From Tieghemiomyces parasiticus (Eukaryota > Kickxellomycota > Dimargaritomycetes > Dimargaritales > Dimargaritaceae), in NCBI GenBank assembly GCA_027575765.1, contig JANBPT010000958.1, positions 1-17,950 of the forward strand: a stretch of 17,950 nucleotides of DNA. Direction: 5' to 3'. Below are positions 1 to 7,901 of this stretch, in pieces. The position numbers and the translations under genes are program-made. The notes under the pieces were generated by a model. That model searched no databases. It had not been told where the DNA came from and saw nothing but the letters and a program-made list of their open reading frames with translations. Each line of letters begins with the position of its first letter. The first letter of the stretch is position 1.

Positions 1-1553
1 GGTGAAGTGCCGCGATCGAGCAGTGGGAGGGGTGACATGGGGAGCTCGCAACCGGGGTCGGACATGGGGTGGGTTGCCGGCGGTGTCAGCGTAAGCGCAT
101 TGGATGTGAGGGACAGACGTGCGTGGCGACGGCTGTGGGCGCCTTCTCCACGATCCTTATGTATAAAAGTGTCATCGAAGGTGCCCATCAGGTCCAGGGT
201 CGCTTCGTCGGCATCTTCGTCCTCCATATGCAGCGATATGGCCGAATCAGACGACCGACGGCGGCGGCGTCGACGTAAGAAGCCCGAAGTTCCTGGTGCC
301 GAGTGGTCGAGGTTACTCTCGGAAGGTGGGGTTAGGGTTGTGCGTCCACTGGAACTGGCGGGCACGTGGAGGTGTTCTCGGTCATCACCCTCGTCCTGTC
401 TAAAATCAAAGTGATCGTCCAAAAACATGGTATCCCCATGGTCCCCGCCCTCGAACGGGGAACTGGGCGTAGCTCCGCACCGGTGGTCTTGAACCCGGTC
501 CATAGCCTCGTCCAACAACCGCTCCAGGTCCTCCCGCGTCTCGCGTGGACTGCTCTGCGCGATGGCGGCCGTCGCTGCCTCGGCTTCGGCCTCGGCACGC
601 TGCAGGCGAGTGTTTACATTGGTCAATCGGTCACGTAGTCGGTTCACTTCGGCCTCTAGGTCGGCCTGGCGTTGAGCGTGGGCTGCCTTCTCGGCTTCCA
701 CGTCGGATTGAAGCTGTTCGATATTGCGGCGGGCGAATCGCTCGGTACGTTCCTTGTCCTGCAGCGCGATGCGGCGCTCCTCCTCGGCCCGTTCGATCTG
801 AAGCTGCTGGGCCTGCAGCTGGGGGCCACTACGTTCGATCGGGGCCCACGAGGACCGGGTGTGGCGGCGGGCGAGGGGCCGGCTGCGAATGAACCGGTCG
901 ACCGGGGATGCTGCCTCAGCTGCGTTGACGGCAGCAGTCGGGGTCCCTGGGGCGCCAGGAGTGGCTGGCGTGGCGGCGGGTGTGTTAGGTCTCCGCTTGG
1001 GGGTGGCTAGCTGCGCCACACGCTGGTAGACAAGGCGGTCGCGCGGGGTGCGGTGGAGGGTATCGGGAGGTGACATGGGATCGTCATCGACGGCAGGAGC
1101 GGCTGTTGCCGGGGTGACCGGGGTGGCCGGGGTTGGGTAGCCATCCGGTCGGCCGTCGAGTGACGCACGCTGGCGGCTTGGAGCCGGAGTGAATAAGTCG
1201 GTGCTGGTGGGGGCGGTTTTGGACTGCCGTAGGGTCACCCCACCGCGCGTGACCCGCTGGCGCTTGGCCGGCCGCTGTTGCCGGCCCTTCTCGTTGCGGA
1301 GAAGCTGCACCACGCGGGGCGATAGGCGGTACGAGTACGACCCTTCCCTCACCTCCAACTTGCCGTCTTCTGTCATGCGGTGCAGGGCATTGCTGAGTCG
1401 CTTTATCCAGCCGCGCGACAAGGGAAGGCCCTCTTCTACGCGGAGCAGTTGGAAGCAGGTGCGGAGGCTGGCAATGTGGACGAACGAGTACCGGCGGGCC
1501 TGCCGCCAGAGGTCGAGGGCCTCGAGAATCGTCTGTTCGTAGGTGGGGGGCAT
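1..1553 (-). CDS. Hypothetical winged-helix / coiled-coil protein, 3' end beyond window
   Basis: One frame stays open from the ATG at 1553 to the left edge: 517 codons, no stop, strong G/C third-position bias. The 3' end is missing. Residues about 4-85 look like a small winged-helix domain. The stretch around 48-78 (basic helix, GKLEV, then a Ser/Tyr-rich wing ending in RLSP) resembles linker-histone H15 domains; this is a weak likeness read by eye. A basic patch (about 86-105) follows, then a low-complexity part rich in Thr-Pro (about 118-217) with one full CDK-type site, TPKRR, near 184. Residues about 239-333 are charged and heptad-like, a probable coiled coil. The tail holds seven consecutive arginines (427-433) next to an acidic patch, a likely nuclear localisation signal. 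I do not recognise the family. A chromatin, kinetochore or spindle-pole role is only a guess. No in-frame ATG was seen just upstream, so 1553 is taken as the start. Confidence 0.8.
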   Translation of the reverse strand, partial: MPPTYEQTILEALDLWRQARRYSFVHIASLRTCFQLLRVEEGLPLSRGWIKRLSNALHRMTEDGKLEVREGSYSYRLSPRVVQLLRNEKGRQQRPAKRQRVTRGGVTLRQSKTAPTSTDLFTPAPSRQRASLDGRPDGYPTPATPVTPATAAPAVDDDPMSPPDTLHRTPRDRLVYQRVAQLATPKRRPNTPAATPATPGAPGTPTAAVNAAEAASPVDRFIRSRPLARRHTRSSWAPIERSGPQLQAQQLQIERAEEERRIALQDKERTERFARRNIEQLQSDVEAEKAAHAQRQADLEAEVNRLRDRLTNVNTRLQRAEAEAEAATAAIAQSSPRETREDLERLLDEAMDRVQDHRCGATPSSPFEGGDHGDTMFLDDHFDFRQDEGDDREHLHVPASSSGRTTLTPPSESNLDHSAPGTSGFLRRRRRRRSSDSAISLHMEDEDADEATLDLMGTFDDTFIHKDRGEGAHSRRHARLSLTSNALTLTPPATHPMSDPGCELPMSPLPLLDRGTS

Positions 1554-2427
1554 GGGGGGAACGACTCGGGGATGTAGGGTGGTTCGGGTGGGGGGGTGGG
1601 TATTCACCTAGTAGGTGCCCGTATGATATCCGGCAAGGGTGGTCAAGGCAGTAGTAGGGCAATGGGCGTGAGGGGAATACAAGGCTCGACAACAGCACAG
1701 TACAAAGGCGAATGGCGAGAGGAAATGAATGCTAGGGTGTCAAGGAGTTATTACAATAAACGTGAGTGTTGCCTGGTAGAGAAGTTTGCAGTGTAGGTGC
1801 TGTTGGAGTGAAGTAGCGGGTGGGCCAAACCGCCAAGTGCCAGAGAGGAGGGGGCCAAAGGCGGGGGTGGGATGTCGCTGGGGCGGAGTTTGAGCCTCCT
1901 AAGCCCGCCAGCCGCTGCATGCCTGCCGGGTCACAATGGCAAAAACGCCCAGCGGATATTCGTTGAGCTCGTTGGCACAGGCTGACCCATAGTCCGCCCG
2001 TGGCCCCGGCTGTGCAACATCGGGTTCCATAGCTTTCTGAGTGGCTCTGAGGACACCCGGTGGTGGGTTAGCAACGCAGTGGATTGTCACTGGCGTCTGG
2101 TGGATAGGAAACGCTGTAACCTCACTGTCGCCTGTGCAAGTTGCCAAGCCCGCATCACCAAACTAGCCATCCTTGTTTTGATTTTTTTGGACGTCCCATT
2201 TGTTAATACACCCAATGACTCTCATGCAATTTCGACTGCCCAGTCAGGATGCAGCCGCTGGTATGGGCCTGATTTTGGTTGATCCTAAAAGATTTATCTA
2301 TGGAGAAATCGGTCGTGGCAGATATCTCCCGTAGGTTAAGCAGAAGTTGGTGTGGATGGCAGGTGGGGGATATGTAATGATGGCCATTCTACTCGAGCGG
2401 AGCCCGATGAGTAGTCTACGTACAGCT

Positions 2428-2439
2428 CCCCCCCCCCCC
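2428..2439. repeat. Poly-C tract (12 C)
   Basis: Uninterrupted run of twelve cytosines in the divergent spacer. One of several such tracts in the non-coding parts of this window. Confidence 0.9.
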
Positions 2440-2550
2440 ACCGAGGCATTGGCGAGAATATTCTATACACAACTTACTTGACCACGACTCAACACTCTGT
2501 AATTCTGGTAACCGGCCGTGAGCTCCGCCAATAGAGTAGCCTTAGTTAAA

Positions 2551-2558
2551 TCACGTGA
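2551..2558. promoter_or_regulatory. TCACGTGA palindrome (E-box-like)
   Basis: Perfect 8-base palindrome with a CACGTG core. This core is bound by bHLH factors of the Cbf1 type in fungi. It lies about 480 bases before the IMA1 start and 1 kb before the start of the left-edge gene. Binding here is inference. Confidence 0.35.
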
Positions 2559-3034
2559 TAATGTCCGATAGGTTTCGCTGGCGTTACCACTATTACGGAG
2601 TGTTTGGCTTCCCCGGCTTCGATTGACGGCAGCCAGTGGCACTGGACTGTCGGCCGCACTGCGTAATACTTAACACCATGGACCACAACCTGAGTGGAAA
2701 AGTAAACGCAGTTGTAAGTAGCGGGCTGGCATCACAGCTGCTGGCCAACTCCAGCCGGGAGTCTCGAACACTGCGACTACTGTAGGGGTCCAGCGTAACC
2801 TCGGTCGATTATTTTCCATACCCCAATATTCGTTCGTCGCGTCCACATGAACTTTGTCGTCGTGGTCTGGCCTATTCCTCCACTTTCCCCCGCCCACTAA
2901 ACTATACATGACCGACTGTCTGTTTACCCCACCACCAAGCTCACGTTGCATTCATAGCTGTCTACCCCATTCACTCATCAAAAGTTTGCTGACCATTGGT
3001 ATACATTGGCTTGTCGCATCTTTTTTACCCCACC

Positions 3035-5951
3035 ATGCTACGCAAGGTGTGGCGGCGTCTCTGGAGCGGCGGCGGCCGGCGTGAAGGCTACCGGGACTAC
3101 CACGTCTGCTTCTACTGCCACCGCCGTAATACACAGCCAAATACTCCTCACAAGCTCATCACACCGGCGTTCACGCGTCGGGCCACAGCACCCGCATCGT
3201 CCTCCCCTACCAGCCCTGTGCTCGGGTCGCTCCGTCGCCGTCAGACCGAACGCGACCATGAGGCATTGAATGCAGTCGCCACGGCTGCCAAAGCGGACGT
3301 CGAAGCGACCACCAAAGTCTTCCGGATTGCCTCTCAGGCCAAAAGCCGCGATTGGTACTGTCCGGACTGTTTGAATTGGAACTTATTTGACGAAGACGGA
3401 TACCTCGTGGACTACCACGAGGCCTGGGCCGGCCAGCAGTTGCCGCCGACCGTCAACGAGCTCATGCCATCGCAACCCACCACCTTGCAGGACCCAACGA
3501 CCCGTGCCTTACAACATCCGGCCCCCACGTCCGGTGACGACGAGGCGTACGTGCGGAGCGATGGCGATGCAGACTCTCCCGCGGACACCAGCGATAAATC
3601 TTCCAAAGGGCGGCCGTTCATACCCATGCTACTACCTAGTCCGGCTCCCCGGCCGCCACCGGTCTTGCCAATCGCATTCTGTCCACAATGCCTTAGCAAT
3701 CAACGGGTAGTCCTCGAGGCTTTGCAGGCCTATCCAGCAAACCAGGGTGGTGGCCGCCACATCACTGACCCGCACCTCGCCCTTAACGACCGCCAGATCG
3801 AGGGCTACCGCCGTGACCTCGAACAAAAGTACCCGCTCGTCTGCGCTGAGTGCCAGACCTTGGTTGATCAGCGACTGTATGATTGCTTGCGTCAAAATCA
3901 AGGAACCCAGTTCCTGTCGTCGCTCAAGCAGTCCCAGGCACAGCGAGCTAAGAATCAGATCAAGCCACGGCGGCCTGTTCCGTGGTACCAATACTTACTG
4001 TGGATAGTGGGAGCCCTGGCCAGTCTCCTGGTGTGGCTGCTAGGGGCCGGCGGGATGGCCACTCTGGCGTATTCAGTCTACCCGGAATCCGAGCCGCTCG
4101 GGGCTGATTTGGCGACGATGAGCCGCGATGCACTGGGTAGCGTGCCTGGTCTACTGCTATATCTTCCTGTGGCCCTGTTCCTGGCCCGCTACTTCAACCC
4201 CGCCGGTCTCATACTGGCCGGCCGACCTCACTGGACCTACACCAATCGTGACCGCTACCGTCGGTACCAACTCCGAGCCCTTGTTCTCACACTGGCCTCC
4301 CAAATTCCCTTCGTATCCGAGATTGTTGTCTCCTTGCCACATTTCGTCGCCCCCGGACTACTGTACGTCTACCTGGCTCTCATCGCGTACTCCCTGGTGT
4401 CCATCCAGATCAAGAGACCCATCCGAATGATGCATGCGTTAAGTTCACCCCACCGACCGCGGGCTTCGGAACCCACTGCAATTGACCCGGTAACTTCTGG
4501 TTCCGCAGCGATGGCCCGGGAAGCTCTGCCGTCCATCACAGAGATGAGTTGCACCCTGGACGGTCTGCGGTTGTTTGATGATGGCGGTCAGGCGGCCGAG
4601 AAACGATCTGTGGATAATTGGTTGATGACCCGGCCAGGGACCCCGCAGGGTCGACCCTTCTCGCCGGTTTGGGGTCGCATCGGCGGGCGGTTAAATACCG
4701 GACCTGAGGACACCCCGACCCGGCCGCGTACCTTAGCCCCCAGTCACTCGCTGTTTACCGCCGACCAGCCCTTTCCCGTCAATGTAAGTCGCAAGGTCAA
4801 GGGCTCACCGGTCGTCTGAGTGGGATTTGTACCAGCGCTTAAACACCCAATCACATTAACTCATTGATTGCGAATTCACCCTTTGCCCATTCGCCCACCA
4901 CGCTATTTACCCCTCCACCAGTCGGAAACGGGCCTTGAACATCTCTTCTCCAAGACGGTCAAGGTCAAAGACGACCTATCTTTTGCGCTCCCCACAGCCG
5001 GCTACCAGCATCTCCGAACTAGCCTCTTCCCATGGCTCGGGTGGGCACTGGATGCGGTCAAGGGCGCGCTGTTGCCGCCCGAGTTTGCGCGTAACGTGAC
5101 CGTGTTTAATACCCACCGCACCGTCCGGCGCTACTACTTCCGGACGGCTCTGGTTCTCCGCTTCTTGGCCACTAAGTACGCCACAGCCCGGATCTTGTTC
5201 CTAGCTTCTCTGGTGTACACAGCTGTTGCATCAGCATGCTACCTTGGTCTGGTGTGGCGGCGGGATGGCCGGGGCTTGTCACCGGAGGGTCAATTGCCGA
5301 GCCGATCCCTACTGGTAAGGGTAAGTAATCCGATAGTCCTAGAGTAATTTTCACTCCCCCCCCTAGTTTATCTATCCATGCCCAGACAAGCTAACTTGTC
5401 AACCCACCTGCTATTTCCCCGTGTGCTCCGTCATAATTCCACCCAACCAGCGCGCCGTCAACGTAACCGCCGCGGTCTGGCAGCTCGCCCTGGCCTACCA
5501 CTACCTGGTAGAGTTTTCCCACCCTAAATATGCCATATCGTCGCAGAGCATTGTACCAGTATCCGTCGATGCCCTGGCTGTATGGCAGCATCTCGAGCAT
5601 TGCTTGGTAAGAGAAACCCTGGGCGGAGTCGCCAAATACATCTCTGCGATATTTACCGAGGCCGGGCCGGATTCCGCTGTGGGCCCGGGGTCTGCTGACG
5701 CACCCCCGCTGCCACATCCGGGGTCGTTTGGGGCTCTGCTTTATTATGTGACCCATACCCGGCCCTTCGCGCAGCTTCTGGGCTGGCTAGCCATCCCCGT
5801 GTATTTTTATCTGGTACCTATCGCACTCGGCGGCCTCCCCGCTCAGCTTCAGGCCGCGGACTGCAGCCTTATCAGCGCTGACCCGGTACTGCGCGTTCTC
5901 ATGTTCAGCTCCCTGGCCTCCGAAACCATTTGGTTTGCCACCTTGATGTGA
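3035..5951 (+). CDS. ima1: Ima1/TMEM201-type inner nuclear membrane protein (three exons)
   Basis: Exons 3035-4783, 4922-5320 and 5451-5951 join in phase 0 at both junctions to give 882 residues. The start is the first ATG (CACC-ATG context). The N-terminus has the Ima1_N zinc module: CxxC pairs at 25/28, 109/112, 216/219 and 270/273. The family motif WYCPDCLNWNLFDEDG is at 107-122, and the segment from FCPQC (215) to the last CxxC fits the second half of the domain. Hydrophobic segments lie near 319-346, 370-385, 438-457, 672-695, 822-842 and 860-880. Exon 2 opens with SETGLEHLF, like the C-terminal motif of the family. Family members sit in the inner nuclear membrane and help couple chromatin and centrosome or spindle-pole bodies to the envelope. 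The gap of 80 residues between the first two CxxC pairs seems long for the family. Confidence 0.88.
4784..4921 (+). other. IMA1 intron 1
   Basis: 138 bases, AAT|GTAAGT to CACCAG|TCG, phase 0 on both sides. TTAAC at 4856-4860 is a possible branch site 62 bases before the acceptor. Without splicing the frame would end at 4819, losing the family's C-terminal part. Confidence 0.8.
5321..5450 (+). other. IMA1 intron 2 with tandem donors
   Basis: 130 bases, AGG|GTAAGT to AACCAG|CGC, phase 0. A second donor, GTAAGG at 5315, is six bases upstream and in the same phase, so its use would drop two residues (Val-Arg). GCTAAC (5390-5395) is the likely branch site, and 5449-5450 is the first AG after it. 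An earlier acceptor at 5365-5366, after a run of 8 C, is also in frame and would add 28 residues. It would leave an intron of only 46 bases, well below the 112-157 seen for the other coding-sequence introns here. Confidence 0.7.
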
Positions 5952-6334
5952 TTATCCTCCTATATTCATGGTCAAGAGTAAAGCGCTGTCCATTATTCTG
6001 CCATGTGTAGAAGGTAAGACGCCTACAGATATGAATCGCATAGGAGTACAGTGCAGTGAGGATACCTGTGCATTTGGCGCCGTGGACGAAACGTATCATC
6101 TTAGGGTAATGTGACATCGCAGGCGAGTGCCACTGGTCTGTCGGTTGATTTAGATTGGGAAAGAAGGGTTTATTACATGCCACAAGTGGGGCCGACAGGG
6201 ATGAAAGTGTCGGTCCGAGTACTCGGGGCAGTGGGCAGAGTTTGCAGGGAAGGGAGGGAAGTGGTAAGAGTCGTTGAACCAATATGTGCCGTAAGGTACG
6301 ATGGGAGATGAGAGAACAATGTCAAATACGAAAA
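5952..6334. other. Convergent 3' region of IMA1 and NAC-beta
   Basis: Short spacer between two stop codons on opposite strands. It should contain both 3' untranslated regions. No gene is seen. An AATAAA hexamer lies on the minus strand (6169-6174). Confidence 0.7.
6169..6174 (-). terminator. Candidate poly(A) signal AATAAA of NAC-beta
   Basis: AATAAA on the minus strand, 161 bases past the NAC-beta stop. A suitable position for a 3'-end signal, but only a hexamer match. Confidence 0.35.
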
Positions 6335-6838
6335 TTACTCCTCTTTGGCGGCCTCCTCCTTGACCTCCTCAATCTCAGCCTCGGCCTTCTCCTCGGCCTC
6401 GAAATCGCCGACGAGGTCGGGGATATCCTCCTCACCCTCGGCGCCGGCCTCGGCACCGCCCTCAGTCTGGGCCTGCTGGTAGGCCTCGGCCAGACGCTTG
6501 AGGTTGGCCATGGACTCGGGACCCATCTGGGTCAGAATGTTGGGCAGCAGCTCGGCCATATCCTTCTCCTTGCCCTTGCCGCTGATGACGAACGTGTTGG
6601 CGTCGTTGGAAGCCTGGACGCGGGGAGCCTTGAAGTGGATGATCTTGCCGTCTTCGCGGAAGAAGTTGACCTCCTCAATGTTAGACAGGGCGCTCACGTT
6701 CAGCTTCTTGAGCGTCGGGGCGAGCTTCTTGTCCTCGACCACGGTCGTGTGAGACACGCGCTTGACCTTACGGCGGGGAGTACCCTTGCCACCGATCCGG
6801 ACGTTCGACATCATCTGGTTAAGCTTGTCGGCGGACAT
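6335..6838 (-). CDS. egd1: Nascent polypeptide-associated complex subunit beta
   Basis: Single coding exon of 167 residues, a usual length for fungal NAC-beta. NAC-beta pairs with NAC-alpha at the ribosomal exit tunnel in the cytosol, where the dimer shields emerging chains and limits mistargeting to the ER. The N-terminal ribosome-binding motif is clear: VRIGGKGTPRRKVKRV (13-28). The NAC domain covers about 30-97, with LKKLNVSALSNIEEVNFF (43-60) and FKAPRVQASNDANTFVISG (69-87). The acidic tail carries IPDLVGDFEAEE (139-150), the family's usual C-terminal element. The start at 6838 follows directly after CTCCAG, a good intron acceptor, so the preceding 66 open codons are judged to be untranslated or intronic. 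Codon use is strongly G/C-ending, as in a highly expressed gene. It converges with IMA1 and diverges from REV7. Confidence 0.95.
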   Translation of the reverse strand: MSADKLNQMMSNVRIGGKGTPRRKVKRVSHTTVVEDKKLAPTLKKLNVSALSNIEEVNFFREDGKIIHFKAPRVQASNDANTFVISGKGKEKDMAELLPNILTQMGPESMANLKRLAEAYQQAQTEGGAEAGAEGEEDIPDLVGDFEAEEKAEAEIEEVKEEAAKEE

Positions 6839-7084
6839 CTGGAGAATGGGATAGGGGACCACAAGGGTAACAGGATAGCGGAAGGGAGGAAGAGGGATAC
6901 AATTAGTTGACAGGGTTTTAGCGTTGCGAGCGGGATAGGATGCCTCGGGTGTTGAAGGGAGGTGGCAGATCCGAAATGAGAATAATTTGAGTCGACCGAG
7001 CGATCTAACCGCGATCGGCTCAGGATAGCAAGGCACAGCCTAGCCCGGCGCCCCCGACCAGATCCGGAATCTCCGCAGACCTAC
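6839..7084 (-). other. Probable 5'-UTR intron of NAC-beta
   Basis: On the minus strand CCAAG|GTAGGT (donor at 7084) is followed 246 bases later by a long pyrimidine tract ending CTCCAG directly before the ATG. A candidate branch site (AACTAAT) lies about 65 bases before the acceptor. The sequence just upstream of the donor is CT-rich like a transcript leader. The REV7 gene next door uses the same GTAGGT donor twice. Confidence 0.55.
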
Positions 7085-7901
7085 CTTGGAGTATGTAGTT
7101 TCTTCGAGAGATGAAGAGTAAGGAGAAGATGGGAGAAAAAATATGGGGTATGCCGGCGACTGGGGTACGAGGCGTAGATAAAAGATCCGTTTGGAATCAC
7201 TCGGGAGTGAAGATCGATCAAAAGAGAGGGAGATCTGCTAACTGGAGGGTCGTTCGGTAGCGATGTAGCCGGCGGTAGATCCGCACCGGACCTTTTGGCG
7301 GCGGGGGGCCCACCCGATCGCCCTCCTTGAAGCGCATCTAGGGCCTCGACCTGGTGTAGGGGGTGGCCTAATTTTTGCCACGCCGACCAGTGCACCGCTG
7401 TGTCCCGACGGTGGGCCACGTCTGACTTATGATGAGGACCGACATACCTGTCGGCTAGACCACCCACGCTTTGCCACTTTCTATCGGTCCTGGCCCAGTT
7501 AGCCCGGCCTGCCAGTCGTCACATAACTGGCCTGTCCACTTCTCTAAAACGCTCCCAGCAGCCCTTGGTCCTCGAGAATTCTCTTCCCCCCCTATACTAT
7601 AGTCGTCTGGGTCTAAATTTTTTCATTTAATTGTCACGTGCTCTAAATTCCCCCCTACCTAGGCCATCCCTACTTGATACTCTTCCAGATTGGGTGTGAC
7701 TTGGCCTAGAACTGGCAATATTGTATCCTCCGCAGTATTTGGAGACGAGTCTCTGAACCTCATGGACGTAGCCGACAGCGTCTCAAGACCTCTTCAGTAC
7801 GGCTCTAATATTCTCCGCCGTTAACCTTCAGCCCGGGAAAGGCAAACCTACTATTCGCAGCCAACCATCTACTATTTCCCAACACGCCTCCTCCTCACGC
7901 A
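7085..7901. other. Divergent promoter region of NAC-beta and REV7
   Basis: 817 bases between the 5' intron of NAC-beta (minus) and the REV7 start (plus). The left 150 bases read as CT-rich leader on the minus strand. The right 60 bases are CT-rich on the plus strand, up to the REV7 ATG. It holds a CACGTG core at 7635-7640. A 128-codon open frame on the minus strand (7081-7467) overlaps the leader and looks like no known protein. Confidence 0.6.
7635..7640. promoter_or_regulatory. CACGTG core (E-box-like)
   Basis: CACGTG hexamer inside the NAC-beta/REV7 divergent spacer. It is the second such core in a divergent promoter of this window. Function not shown. Confidence 0.3.

Larger units (their letters stand above)
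1554..3034. other. Divergent intergenic region between left-edge gene and IMA1
   Basis: This 1.5 kb stretch separates two genes transcribed away from each other, so it should hold both promoters and 5' leaders. Its left 350 bases are pyrimidine-rich on the minus strand, as expected for the leader of the left-edge gene. About 2880-3030 is pyrimidine-rich on the plus strand, before IMA1. It contains a CACGTG palindrome (2551-2558) and a run of 12 C. On the minus strand, a GCTAAC followed by CCTCAG (ending at 2047) looks like an intron 3' end, and the frames after it stay open for 40-100 codons. None resembles a known protein, so no gene is called. Confidence 0.6.

Noticed and set aside
1084..1698. 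204-codon minus-strand frame rich in Pro, His and Arg
   Set aside because: It overlaps, in another frame, the long open frame of the left-edge gene, which has coding bias and covers the whole region.
1732..2170. Two-exon minus-strand gene in the IMA1 spacer
   Set aside because: The splice sites are possible, but the implied intron (79 bases) is short for this genome, all three frames of the second exon are open, and none resembles a protein family.
2996..3034. Upstream extension of the IMA1 start by 13 codons from a TTG
   Set aside because: Nuclear genes start at ATG. The first ATG (3035) has a good context and precedes the conserved zinc module.
6284..6910. 208-codon plus-strand frame of Leu/Gly repeats
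   Set aside because: Antisense shadow of the NAC-beta gene; its composition mirrors the acidic tail.
6839..7036. 66-residue N-terminal extension of NAC-beta
   Set aside because: It lies inside a pyrimidine-rich intron-like stretch ending in CAG at the ATG. The family starts shortly before RIGGKGTPRRK.
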